NCBI RefSeq assembly: GCF_000171615.1
Contig: NZ_ABFU01000012.1
Span: 1 to 45,985, forward strand
Length of the DNA: 45,985 nucleotides
Direction of reading: 5' to 3'
Source of the DNA: Bacillus coahuilensis m4-4
GTDB taxonomy: Bacteria > Bacillota > Bacilli > Bacillales > Bacillaceae_K
Numbering within the stretch: position 1 is the stretch's first letter; each line of letters begins with the position of its first letter. The translations under genes and the position numbers were made by a program. Shown one piece after another: positions 28,608-37,949 of the stretch. A model generated the notes under the pieces. The model saw only the letters and a program-made list of their open reading frames with translations, made no database searches and was not told where the DNA came from.

Positions 28608-28889
28608 TTACATTTTCTCAAGATCATACTTTTCTCTAATAGAAGCAGGTGCCCCGCCAACCACACGCTGGAACAAGAACGTAAGCAGCGTCAAGTCATC
28701 AACAATTCCAAATACAGATAAAAAGTCAGGGATTATATCAATCGGCAGAAGAATATATCCAGCCACAAGAAGTAGGGGAACGATTTTTTGTTTTGCCGTT
28801 ACTTCTTTTGATAGATAATAGTCTTTTAAAAACGGTAGGAACTTAGAGATTCTCGTCATGAATTTTAGTCGTTTAAAGAGCTTTATCAT
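28608..28889 (-). CDS. YkvA-like DUF1232 membrane protein
   Basis: 93 residues. The DUF1232 signature is present in the centre: LLLVAGYILLPIDIIPDFLS followed by GIVDDLTLL. AAGGAAGGAG stands before ATG 28889; a longer reading back to 28949 would lie inside the upstream gene without a ribosome binding site. It overlaps the Spo0M-like stop region by about 17 bp, so the two are co-translated. DUF1232 proteins are small membrane proteins of unknown role. Confidence 0.88.
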   Translation of the reverse strand: MIKLFKRLKFMTRISKFLPFLKDYYLSKEVTAKQKIVPLLLVAGYILLPIDIIPDFLSVFGIVDDLTLLTFLFQRVVGGAPASIREKYDLEKM

Positions 28890-29291
28890 AGTAATCTCCT
28901 TCCTTTTGTTCGATATGGATGAAATCTTGGTCATTTCTTGTGGTCCCATGTTGACAAATCATTCTGGTTTTAAAGCGATACGAGTAGTGTTCGGATGATG
29001 GTCCTACATCCTGTGGCAGGGTAAAACGGAACGGTATTTCGTTATGATCTGAACGTTTAATCGTTTGTGATGTATAGATCGTTACCTGACCAATGACTTG
29101 TTCGGCTTTCGTTTGTTGGTCAATCTGAATCAGATCACTTTCTAATCGTTTAATTTCTTGATGAACTAGTCCACCTTTTATACAAAAATGTCCTGTGACA
29201 CACTCACCTGGGTAATACACATTTTACCTAATAGCAGGTCTATTCTTGCAGAACCTACATGGAAGATTGACATTATTTTCTGAAATAGCAT
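28873..29291 (-). CDS. Spo0M-like arrestin-fold protein, frameshifted and short
   Basis: Starts MLFQKIMSIFHVGSARIDLL at ATG 29291 with AGAGGAG upstream. After LLLGK one A is missing from the A4 run at about 29222-29225; adding it continues as NVYYPGECVTGHFCIKGG and goes on with EIPFRFTLPQDVGPSSEHY, the pattern of Spo0M N-terminal arrestin-like domains. The protein has about 139 residues, roughly half of B. subtilis Spo0M, and lacks its second domain. It lies first downstream of the manganese riboswitch on this strand. Confidence 0.78.
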
Positions 29292-29346
29292 GATTTTGAT
29301 CTTCTCCTCTAATAAAGTGCTTAGCGTATTTCTTTCACGCTTCTCT

Positions 29347-29386
29347 CCTCATTATTCTGTAAACCAGCTGGTTAGAATAATGAGGT
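29347..29386 (-). other. strong hairpin in the 5' leader of the Spo0M-like operon
   Basis: CCTCATTATTCT and AGAATAATGAGG are a 12 bp inverted repeat enclosing AACCAGCTGGTT. No T run follows on the minus strand, so it is not an obvious terminator. It lies between the riboswitch and the first gene. Confidence 0.75.
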
Positions 29387-29398
29387 TTAGGTCAAATA

Positions 29399-29547
29399 GA
29401 AAGACCTCCGCCAGAATGGGCAAAGGTCTTAGAATCAAGAAAGACCCCTACCGCTTGGTAAAGGTCTTGCTAACAACCATGGTTGTCAACAAAGCCGAGG
29501 GTTACCCCTGGAATGACGACTTTGCTGTAAAAGCTACTCCCCTTTAG
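29399..29547 (-). ncRNA. yybP-ykoY manganese riboswitch with terminator stems
   Basis: On the minus strand the conserved blocks follow in order: AAAGGGGAGTAGC (about 29546-29533), AAAGTCGTCA, GGCTTTGTTGACA, and TGTTAGCAAGACCTTT (about 29474-29459). These are the consensus pieces of the Mn2+-sensing yybP-ykoY aptamer. Two hairpins follow: AAGACC...GGTCTT with ACC/GGT inside (29439-29468), and AAGACC...GGTCTT with GCC/GGC inside (29399-29430), the latter followed by TCTATTT as terminator. The downstream genes are Spo0M-like and DUF1232, not the usual TerC, MntP or P-type ATPase. Confidence 0.93.
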
Positions 29548-29572
29548 GAGAACGAACTATTTGATTAACTTT

Positions 29573-29601
29573 ATTTTATTCACATTTTAATATGTTGTCA
29601 A
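29573..29601 (-). promoter_or_regulatory. sigma-A promoter of the manganese riboswitch transcript
   Basis: On the minus strand TTGACA (29601-29596) and TAAAAT (29578-29573) are 17 bp apart, a near-consensus promoter. Start would be about 29566, 20 nt before the aptamer. Confidence 0.88.
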
Positions 29602-29636
29602 TTGGTATTTATTTTGAGTGTAAATCAAGGGAAATC

Positions 29637-29688
29637 AAGGGGACAGGGACTTTGTCTTATGTTGTAAGACAAGGTCCCTGTCCCCCCT
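29637..29688. repeat. 50 bp near-perfect palindrome, GGGGACAGGGACTTTGTC family
   Basis: GGGGACAGGGACTTTGTCTT and its inverted copy AAGACAAGGTCCCTGTCCCC are only about 9 nt apart, so this is the compact form of the same ends seen 380 bp further on around 130 bp of sequence. Confidence 0.88.
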
Positions 29689-29760
29689 AAGAATTCCCAC
29701 TTGTAATCAAGAGGTATGGTTGCATACTAAAAAAATGAATCAAATCAGAAGGGAGATGAG

Positions 29761-30018
29761 GTGTTGGAATTTTCACTCAGTCTAATTATTAATGTTATCA
29801 TCGCTATCTATCTATTTGTAGACGCTAGAAAACGCGAGAAGAATTCTTGGGTTTGGGGGATTTTAGGATTTTTATTTGGTCCCATCGTATTAGGTATTTA
29901 CTACATCCAAACAGGTCGGAAAGGGCTTGGGTGGATCATTGTAATCCTCTCCATCCTATGGTTTATTTTTGCTTTCATCTTTGGAATTATTGGCGCAGTA
30001 TTCGGCCTCTTCGCTTAA
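29761..30018 (+). CDS. small two-to-three-helix membrane protein, unknown
   Basis: 85 residues, GTG start with AAGGGAGATGAG upstream. Hydrophobic helices are at about 5-19, 30-47 and 57-83, with a short basic DARKREKN loop and HPNR-free QTGRKGLG loop between them. The layout resembles small phospholipase-D-nuclease-N/TM2-like membrane proteins, but I cannot name the family. Palindromic repeats lie on both sides, and its stop codon overlaps the left end of the next repeat. Confidence 0.7.
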   Translation: MLEFSLSLIINVIIAIYLFVDARKREKNSWVWGILGFLFGPIVLGIYYIQTGRKGLGWIIVILSILWFIFAFIFGIIGAVFGLFA

Positions 30019-30186
30019 TAGGGGACAGGGACTTTGTCCTTGTGGAAGTGGCCTCCAGTCGAGAGTTAGTATCATGAAACAACATAAGTTAAAGTAACCA
30101 GGCTTCCCTACTCAAGAGGGAAGCCTATTTACTGTGAACCTAGTATATTCCTAAGTTTATAAAGAAGACAAAGTCCCTGTCCCCTA
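30019..30186. repeat. 168 bp MITE-like element with perfect 20 bp inverted ends
   Basis: TAGGGGACAGGGACTTTGTC (30019-30038) is the exact inverse of the right end (30167-30186). The interior holds a terminator-like hairpin GGCTTCCCT / AGGGAAGCC (about 30101-30127) and no gene. No clear target duplication was seen. Confidence 0.85.
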
Positions 30187-30274
30187 GTTCCAATCATTTG
30201 AAACGGATTAGGAATTACATCACAATAGAGATTGAAGAGAATAGAACTTATCCAATAAAGGAGCTGTAAGAATA

Positions 30275-31285
30275 ATGAAAACAACGCAACAAATTGTGTT
30301 AGCGAGTCGACCTGCTGGGATGCCAGATGAGAGTACGTTTCAATTTGTGGAGCAAGAAATTGGAGAGGTAAAAGACGGGGAGATTTTACTTAAAACATTA
30401 TATGTATCGGTAGACCCGTACATGAGGGGTAGAATGAGAGAAGGCAAATCGTACATTGAGCCGTTCCAGTTAGGTAAAGTTATTGAAGGTGGATCCATTG
30501 GTGAAGTCGTGGAATCTAAGTCTGAGCAGTATCAAGTGGGAGATGTCGTCATTGGTGGGTTTGGCTGGCAAACATTTTATAAGGCGACCGAGCAGGAAGT
30601 TCGAAAGATTGATCCAGAGTTAGCACCGATTAGCACTCACTTAGGTGTTCTTGGAATGACGGGACTGACGGCGTATTTTGGGTTATTAGATATCGGTAAG
30701 CCGAAAGAAGGAGAGACTGTTGTCATCTCTGGTGCAGCAGGTGCGGTTGGCTCTATCGTTGGACAAATTGCGAAAATCAAAGGGGATCGAGTAGTTGGAA
30801 TAGCAGGCTCTGAAGAGAAGATTTCCTTCTTAAAGGACGTATTGCACTTTGATGAAGTGATCAACTACAAGACGGCTGAAGATATGAAGACTGAAATCGA
30901 GAAGACCTGTCCTAATGGAGTGGATGTGTACTTTGATAACGTCGGTGGTGAAATATCAGATGCAGTGTTCACTCAGCTTAACCGATTTGCTCGTGTTCCA
31001 GTTTGCGGAGCGATTTCAGCGTACAATTTAGAACAAGCGGATGTTGGTCCACGCGTGCAAGGCTTCCTCATTAAGAAAAGTGTCTTGATGCAAGGATTTA
31101 CGGTGGGGAATTACTCAGATCGTTTCCAAGAAGGAGCGAAGCAGCTGGCAGAGTGGCTGCAGGAAGGAAAGTTAACGCACCGAGAAACGATTCGTGAAGG
31201 TTTTGAGAACATTCCAGATGCCTTTTTGGATCTGTTTGAAGGCAATAATATAGGCAAGCTGTTAGTAAAAGTGGCAGATCGTTAA
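30275..31285 (+). CDS. NADP-dependent oxidoreductase, CurA/YfmJ family
   Basis: 336-residue zinc-free medium-chain reductase that reduces alpha,beta-unsaturated carbonyls with NADPH. The family block YVSVDPYMRGRM is at about 48-59, the nucleotide-binding GAAGAVGSIVGQIAK is near 154-168, and DVYFDNVGGEISDAV is near 216-230. The C-terminal GNNIGKLLVKV is typical. AAAGGAG precedes the ATG. Length matches the family. It stands alone between a repeat element and its own terminator. Confidence 0.93.
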   Translation: MKTTQQIVLASRPAGMPDESTFQFVEQEIGEVKDGEILLKTLYVSVDPYMRGRMREGKSYIEPFQLGKVIEGGSIGEVVESKSEQYQVGDVVIGGFGWQTFYKATEQEVRKIDPELAPISTHLGVLGMTGLTAYFGLLDIGKPKEGETVVISGAAGAVGSIVGQIAKIKGDRVVGIAGSEEKISFLKDVLHFDEVINYKTAEDMKTEIEKTCPNGVDVYFDNVGGEISDAVFTQLNRFARVPVCGAISAYNLEQADVGPRVQGFLIKKSVLMQGFTVGNYSDRFQEGAKQLAEWLQEGKLTHRETIREGFENIPDAFLDLFEGNNIGKLLVKVADR

Positions 31286-31295
31286 GAAAAATGTA

Positions 31296-31337
31296 GCCGC
31301 CCATTCCTTGGTAGTGAATGGATGGGCGGCATTTTTT
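31296..31337 (+). terminator. terminator after the CurA/YfmJ-type gene
   Basis: GCCGCCCATTC (31296-31306) pairs with GAATGGATGGGCGGC (31316-31330, one bulge), followed by ATTTTTT. Confidence 0.93.
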
Positions 31338-31338
31338 A

Positions 31339-31367
31339 AAAGATAAGACAAGGTCCCTGTCCCCTTA
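31339..31367. repeat. single end of the GGGGACAGGGACTTTGTC family
   Basis: AAGACAAGGTCCCTGTCCCC occurs here without a partner end nearby, between the convergent reductase and TetR genes. Confidence 0.7.
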
Positions 31368-31371
31368 ATCC

Positions 31372-31965
31372 TCACTCCTCCTCATTCAATAATGCCACAA
31401 ACTGCGGCAACCCCTTATCAAGGAGTAATTGAAAAACTTCCATCATGTCATCGACGCTTGTTTCGTTAACTTCTAGTAGATGCTGTAAAATGACGCCGTC
31501 TACGGCTCCTAGTAACCAGGAGGTAAGGGCTTTATTTAGGCGTGTATCTTTAAGGCCATATAAATTCACAAGAATTTCTTCTATTCGAAGGTTCCATTCC
31601 TTATATTTTTCTTGAAATTTCCCTTGTAAGTCTTTGTTGCCAAGTAGGATTTCATGGGCGAAGTGGTATTGTAGTCGGTTTTCAGCCTCTTTATAGAATC
31701 GTTCCTCCGTTTTCTGAAGAACGTCCAATTTAATTTTCGTTTTGGTTCCTTCCTGTTGGTGGATTCCTATAGCAATCCGTGTGGAATCAGAAAGACTGTC
31801 GTCTAGTAGATCATAGAGAATGTCGTCTTTGTTTTTATAATAATGATAGATAGCACCTGTGCTCAGTCCAGCCTCTTCTGCGATGGCTCGGACTGTCGCA
31901 CGGTTTGACCCATGCTTACTAATTACCTTTCTTGCTGCAGCAAGAATCTTTTCTTTTCCATCCAC
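31372..31965 (-). CDS. TetR/AcrR-family transcriptional regulator
   Basis: 197 residues. The N-terminal TetR HTH is clear: KILAAARKVISKHGSNRATV, then IAEEAGLSTGAIYHYYKNKD. The helical ligand-binding part (about 60-197) is not assignable. It is divergent from a pair of related membrane proteins, and a palindrome overlaps the likely start of the opposite transcript, so it probably represses those genes and perhaps itself. The ATG is preceded by AAGGAGGA. Confidence 0.92.
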   Translation of the reverse strand: MDGKEKILAAARKVISKHGSNRATVRAIAEEAGLSTGAIYHYYKNKDDILYDLLDDSLSDSTRIAIGIHQQEGTKTKIKLDVLQKTEERFYKEAENRLQYHFAHEILLGNKDLQGKFQEKYKEWNLRIEEILVNLYGLKDTRLNKALTSWLLGAVDGVILQHLLEVNETSVDDMMEVFQLLLDKGLPQFVALLNEEE

Positions 31966-32048
31966 GAGTTTTATCCTCCTTACGTATTCTTAGAATACCA
32001 TAGCTAGTAAAAGACATAAAATCTCTATATATTGTGAAATAATTCACA

Positions 32049-32100
32049 TTGACTATCCTAGTAGACAGGAATATACTAGAGACATAACGAACGTTCGGTA
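32049..32100 (+). promoter_or_regulatory. promoter with TetR-type operator for the membrane protein pair
   Basis: TTGACT (32049-32054), 17 bp, TATACT (32072-32077). The palindrome CGAACGTTCG (32088-32097), extended to TAaCGAACGTTCGgTA, lies on the expected transcription start. That is where the divergently encoded TetR protein could block the polymerase. Confidence 0.8.
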
Positions 32101-32137
32101 TGTTTGGTGTTAAAAACTAAATTAGAGGGTGAAAGCT

Positions 32138-32959
32138 ATGACGATTTGGCCTCATGTTATCACTATGCCTATGTATATCCTATTGTTGCTGGGAATCATT
32201 GTCTTTTTTCGAAAACATTATAAGCTTGCAGCTTATTTTTGGCTTGCTTCTTTACTAACGTTTCCACTTTGGTTGATGGGAAATGTGGAGGGATGGTTTC
32301 GCTGGGTCAAAATATTAAGCGTTATCATTCCAACAATTATTGTTGGGTTTTCACGGATTGCTGTGTATGAAGACAAGAAAGGGAAAGTCTGGGATTATCT
32401 TAAAAATGAAAAGTTCTTGTGGTTCTTTTACGCTATTCTATTTTTAAATATTGCAGAAGCTACGATGAAGGATGTTACGCTTGGAAACTATTTTAATGCA
32501 GCCACTGGATTTCTTTTATGTGTAACTATCCCGTTCGCACCGAAATTCTGGAAGATAACTATGGATTCTCATGCAGACTTAGTTGCCTATACGACTGCTT
32601 CTTGGAACTTCCTTTATACAACGTGGAATGCATGCTTTGTATTCGCTGAATCTCCAACCTATTTTGCGAGCTCACTTTGTATTCTATTAGCGGCTGAATT
32701 ATATCCCATTATAATGAAACGCCCAGAGCTCTATATTACAGCGCGTGTCTATACATTAGCCGCACATCTTTTACTACGTGCATGCTTTGATATCTTCCCG
32801 AACGTGATGGATTCTTCCTCTTGGTACAATCCTGAGGTGTTAAAAGTTTGGGGGATCATTAACTTCATCTTAATTGTTCCTTATGTATTCTGGCATATGT
32901 GGCAGCTTCACAGTGACAAAGCGCAATATAGCTTCAGACGTATCAAATCAGCAGCATAG
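32138..32959 (+). CDS. polytopic membrane protein, DUF5692-like, first of a pair
   Basis: 273 residues from ATG 32138 (AGAGGGTG upstream). About eight membrane helices; conserved aromatic/acidic spots such as ILFLNIAEATMKD, ASWNFLYTTWNACF and YTLAAHLLLRACFD. It resembles the next gene product in overall layout (helix-NILEA-x-RDF versus NIAEA-x-MKD; WNFxYT in both), so the two are distant paralogues. Function unknown. Likely controlled by the divergent TetR regulator. Confidence 0.8.
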   Translation: MTIWPHVITMPMYILLLLGIIVFFRKHYKLAAYFWLASLLTFPLWLMGNVEGWFRWVKILSVIIPTIIVGFSRIAVYEDKKGKVWDYLKNEKFLWFFYAILFLNIAEATMKDVTLGNYFNAATGFLLCVTIPFAPKFWKITMDSHADLVAYTTASWNFLYTTWNACFVFAESPTYFASSLCILLAAELYPIIMKRPELYITARVYTLAAHLLLRACFDIFPNVMDSSSWYNPEVLKVWGIINFILIVPYVFWHMWQLHSDKAQYSFRRIKSAA

Positions 32960-33046
32960 AAATATAGTCTCTCGATTTCCTTTATTCTTGTGTAGGATTG
33001 TTTGCTCACTATTGAGCAATCTTTAAAATCAAGGGAGGTAAGGGTT

Positions 33047-33990
33047 ATGGGTTTGTTATATGAGTCAACAGGTTTTGTTGGTTGGGGCATTTGGTTTTTC
33101 GTCTTATTTGCTCTTATGGCGTTTAATGAGTTTAGTCGAACAACGAAGTGGGGAGGTATTACGCTATTTCTAGTAGTTCCGGTGGTACTAACCATCTTCG
33201 TTTGGCCGACAACGGCTGCTCCAGGGAATGAATACGGGACGGGTACTTGGTTTAACTGGGTTAAAACGTATTCCGCTTTAGCAGGCTGTCTAGGATTTAT
33301 GCTGATAAGGTATTACCCTTCAATTGCGAAGAAAAGTGGGTGCTTTTGTTTCCACCTGGGATTCTTGTCTTAAATATTTTAGAAGCGTGTATCCGCGATT
33401 TCCAGGTGTTTATGTACGGGGCTTGGGACGGTGCCTATATCGATAATCTGTGGGTAATGTCCGGTCCGTGGAATATTATGAACGGTGTTGCCGGTTTACT
33501 AAATATTATTGCTATTTGTGGATGGATGGGCATTTATGTGTCGAGGGATTCTTCAAAAGATATGATTTGGCCAGATATGATCTGGGCGTGGATTATTGCA
33601 TATGATTTGTGGAATTTTGCGTATACGTATAATTGTATATCAGACCATTCCTTCTACTGCGGGTTAGCGTTACTATTGGCCTGTACTATTCCAACGTTCT
33701 TTATAAAAAAAGGAGCATGGCTTCAACATCGTGCCCATACTCTTGCGTTATGGATTATGTTCGTCATGACCGTTCCATCATTTGCTGATCAGATAGCTCC
33801 TGTTCCGACTACCCATAATCCGACTGCTTTCTTTGTCGTGAGCTTATTGTCTTTACTTGTGAATGTGGCACTTGTTGCGTATCAATTCTATCGAATTCGC
33901 AAGCTTAAGCTAAACCCATTGAAGGATGAGATTTATGTGGGAACAAAAGCTTATAAGGAGGTGCAAGAAGAAAATCTTCTTGCAGTGTAA
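33047..33990 (+). CDS. polytopic membrane protein, DUF5692-like, second of a pair, frameshifted
   Basis: About 314 residues after repair. It starts MGLLYESTGFVGWGIWFFVL with AGGGAGGTAAG upstream. Near 33333-33336 one A is missing; adding it joins YYPSIAKKK to WVLLFPPGILVLNILEACIR. About nine membrane helices and conserved NILEACIRDF, AYDLWNFAYTYNC and RAHTLALWIMF are seen. It follows its paralogue after 87 bp in the same operon. Function unknown; the pair may form a heteromer. Confidence 0.82.
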
Positions 33991-34021
33991 TCTTTCATAA
34001 GTGAGACTCTTAAGTAAGAAG

Positions 34022-34048
34022 AAAAACCCTAGTTGTTCTAGGGTTTTT
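34022..34048 (+). terminator. terminator of the DUF5692-like operon
   Basis: AAAAACCCTAG (34022-34032) and CTAGGGTTTTT (34038-34048) form a perfect 11 bp stem with a 5 nt loop and a T tail. Confidence 0.93.
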
Positions 34049-34109
34049 GTCTCTATCCATTCAATCCGTTCTACCCCGTTCACTTTTCTTCATAGCAATT
34101 CTCGCTAAT

Positions 34110-34136
34110 AAACAAGACAAAGTCCCTGTCCCTCAA
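34110..34136. repeat. single end of the GGGGACAGGGACTTTGTC family
   Basis: ACAAGACAAAGTCCCTGTCC stands alone upstream of the AlaX-like gene, without a nearby partner end. Confidence 0.65.
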
Positions 34137-34189
34137 TGCCCTTCGTGTGCTAAAGTTACGGTAACTACTTGTAGGAGAGAGGAATAGGC

Positions 34190-35380
<1,191 letters not shown>

Positions 35381-35387
35381 AATAGAG

Positions 35388-35424
35388 ATCCCCTAGGCTT
35401 TTAAGAGGCCCTTAGGGGATTTGT
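35388..35424. terminator. bidirectional terminator between AlaX-like and MFS genes
   Basis: ATCCCCTA (35388-35395) and TAGGGGAT (35413-35420) with an inner GGC/GCC pair. The stem overlaps the last codons of the minus-strand MFS gene and follows the plus-strand stop by 8 bp. Confidence 0.75.
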
Positions 35425-36689
35425 TTGTTTCAGGTGTAATCAGAAAAAAGGCCACGCATAAGGAGAGTAATGCAAGTACAGCAATAACCAGAAACATGAC
35501 AAAGTGACTCTTATCCATTAAGTAAGAGAAGACCGGCGGACCTAATGCCACCCCCACAAAGCGCATGCTACTATACAAGGAAGTAATGGTTCCACGTTCT
35601 TCTTTTTCAATTCCTTCTGTAATGAGGGCATCTAGGCATGGGAGTGAAGCGCCAATCGCTACTCCTGTAAGGAGTAAAGAGCATACAAGAAAATAGACGC
35701 CATCAAAGAAGGAGGTTACTCCTGCTCCAAGAGTTAATACCAGTAAGCTAACGACCGTTACCCATTTCATGACAATCTTGTTTTGCTCGATCCGTTTCCC
35801 TGTCACAAAAGAGGTGATACAGAGAGCGGCTAATGGGATGGCGAGAATCACTCCCTTTAGAATGCTGCTTACCCCGTACTCTTCCTCTAACATGGTAGAT
35901 AAGTAAAATAAAATGCCAAATAAAAATAAACATGAGGATGCCACCAATGATAAAAATAGCGGAGATCCACTTACCGTCTTTCCGGAAGATATCTTTTACT
36001 TTTCCTATAAATTCCTTTGCCGTTTGCTTTTCAGATTTTTTCTTTTTAGGTGTGTGAACAAAAAAGATGACAAGTACTATAGAAAGCAGGCAAAAAATCG
36101 GAAATGCGAAAAAAGGAAGAAACCAAATCAAATTGGCAAGTATTGCTCCTAGAATGGGACTAAGGACTTTTCCAAATGTATTGGATGTTTCAATGAGACC
36201 AAGACCCTCGCTCACTTCACTTTCTTTTTTGTACATATCCCCAACCAGCGGCAGAACGATAGGCGCAGCCCCCGCAGCGCCTACTCCTTGTAGGGCTCTC
36301 CCAATTAAAATAATAGAAAACGGTTCCGTTAGCTGCCAGGAAGCAAAACCTGATACTAACCCCCCAATCCCTGCGATGAACAAGCTTGGAATGATGATTT
36401 TTTTTCGACCGTACTGATCGGATAAGTATCCTGCAATAGGGATTAGAATAATGGCGACAACAGAATACACTGTAATAACTAAGCTAGATTCAAAGGAAGA
36501 AATGGAAAGCTTTTTTTCAATCGTTGGGAGCACAGGGATTAACATGGAATTTCCTAGGGTCATAATTAAAGGAATAGAGGCAACGGAAATTAAATCAAAG
36601 CGTCTCTTCTTACTCACTGTTACATCCTTCTTCCATAGTTGATGAAAGTATGTTTCCAAATTACTTTCCGTGTTATTCAAGGGAATCAC
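35393..36689 (-). CDS. MFS drug-efflux-type transporter, frameshifted
   Basis: About 431 residues when repaired, with 12 helices. The MFS loop signature GYLSDQYGRKK is between helices 2 and 3, and IGRALQGVGAAGAAP is in helix 4. At about 35928-35930 one T is surplus; removing it joins GGILM to LFLFGILFYLSTMLEEEYGV. As given, the frame ends in a non-family tail near 35748. The start is GTG 36689 or the TTG three codons later; the ribosome binding site is weak. Efflux substrate unknown. Confidence 0.85.
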
Positions 36690-36818
36690 TGGGATGTTTC
36701 GCCTTTCCTAATACACTCCGAATTCCACTTTGTGATATGATTAACATAATAAGACATCCTCCCATTGGGGAAGCTAGTTAAAACATACATATATTCCAAG
36801 ATATAAGGAGAGAGTACA

Positions 36819-37643
36819 ATGTCCTTACAAAAACAAATTGTTGAAGAAATGATGGTCCAACCAACCATTAATCCAAAAGAAGAGATTCGAAAAAGTGTTG
36901 ATTTCTTAAAAGCCTATCTGAAGAAACACTCTTTCTTAAAAGGATTTGTTCTTGGAATCTCTGGTGGCCAAGATTCAACTCTTACAGGGAAGCTGGCTCA
37001 AATGGCCATTAACGAGATGAACGAAGAGAATCATACAGATGAATTTAAATTCTATGCTGTTCGCTTGCCGTACGGTGTTCAAGCGGATGAAGATGACTGT
37101 CAGGATGCTATAGAGTTTATCCAGCCAAGTGAAGTACTAGTGGTTAACATTAAACCAGCTGTCGATGCGAGTGCAGCCACACTAGAGGCTATTGGGGTAG
37201 AACTAAGCGATTTTGTAAAAGGAAATGAAAAAGCGCGCGAACGAATGAAGGCTCAGTATAGTATTGCGGCGATGAGACAGGCGGTCGTACTTGGGACAGA
37301 TCATTCTGCGGAAGCCGTAACAGGCTTTTATACAAAGTACGGTGACGGTGGCGCGGATCTTGTTCCAATCTTCCGACTAAATAAGCGCCAAGGGAAAGAT
37401 TTATTAAAAGAATTAGGTGCACCAGAGCACCTCTACTTAAAGAAACCAACTGCGGACTTAGAAGAAAATCGACCTGGTCTACCTGACGAAGTAGCCTTGG
37501 GTGTAACATATGATCAAATCGATGATTACTTAGAAGGCAAAGAAGTTCTATCAGAAGCGGCTAAAACCATTGAAGGTCATTATCTAAAGACACAGCACAA
37601 ACGTCATATGCCGATCTCTATTTTTGATGATTTTTGGAAATAA
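36819..37643 (+). CDS. nadE: NH3-dependent NAD+ synthetase
   Basis: 274-residue cytosolic enzyme that amidates deamido-NAD+ to NAD+ using ATP and ammonia, the last step of NAD synthesis. The ATP-pyrophosphatase P-loop SGGQDST is at 48-54; [20 protein letters not shown] and [17 protein letters not shown] are family blocks. No glutaminase domain, so it is the short bacterial form. AAGGAGAG precedes the ATG. It is followed by its own strong terminator. Confidence 0.97.
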   Translation: MSLQKQIVEEMMVQPTINPKEEIRKSVDFLKAYLKKHSFLKGFVLGISGGQDSTLTGKLAQMAINEMNEENHTDEFKFYAVRLPYGVQADEDDCQDAIEFIQPSEVLVVNIKPAVDASAATLEAIGVELSDFVKGNEKARERMKAQYSIAAMRQAVVLGTDHSAEAVTGFYTKYGDGGADLVPIFRLNKRQGKDLLKELGAPEHLYLKKPTADLEENRPGLPDEVALGVTYDQIDDYLEGKEVLSEAAKTIEGHYLKTQHKRHMPISIFDDFWK

Positions 37644-37676
37644 ATCGAAGTAAATTAACAATACAATTAACGCAAC

Positions 37677-37705
37677 AAAAAAGCTTGGGATATCCCAAGC
37701 TTTTT
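37677..37705 (+). terminator. terminator of nadE
   Basis: AAAAAGCTTGGGA and TCCCAAGCTTTTT form a perfect palindromic stem with a T tail. Confidence 0.93.
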
Positions 37706-37713
37706 ATTATTAA

Positions 37714-37898
37714 GGCTCTGTTAAAGAATAATGTTGATTTTTGCTGATTACCAGCTGTTGATTGGAGCTAAATGGCGAAGACTCCTGCGGGAGATAGCGT
37801 TTGGTGGAGACCCCGCAGGCTTGCCGAGGAGGCTCCACCAACGCCCCGCGGAAAGCGAAGTCATTTGGCGGAATTCAACAGCGTTGTTTAACAGAGCC
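37714..37898. repeat. 185 bp Bacillaceae structured repeat with inverted ends
   Basis: GGCTCTGTTAAA (37714-37725) and TTTAACAGAGCC (37887-37898) are perfect inverted ends. The GC-rich core has GCGAAGACTCCTGCGGGA, GACCCCGCAGGC, CCGAGGAGGCTC and CCCCGCGGAAAGCGAAGT. This core is a repeat I know from many Bacillaceae genomes; it folds into a strong multi-branched structure. It sits between convergent nadE and the GyrI-like gene. Confidence 0.88.
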
Positions 37899-37949
37899 AT
37901 TATTAAATGTGTTATTTCTCTACCTTTGTTATCATTTCTTAATATGTAA

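Noticed and set aside
29290..29547. 85-codon plus-strand frame
   Set aside because: It is the antisense of the manganese riboswitch and its hairpins; its apparent conservation comes from the RNA, and it has no ribosome binding site.
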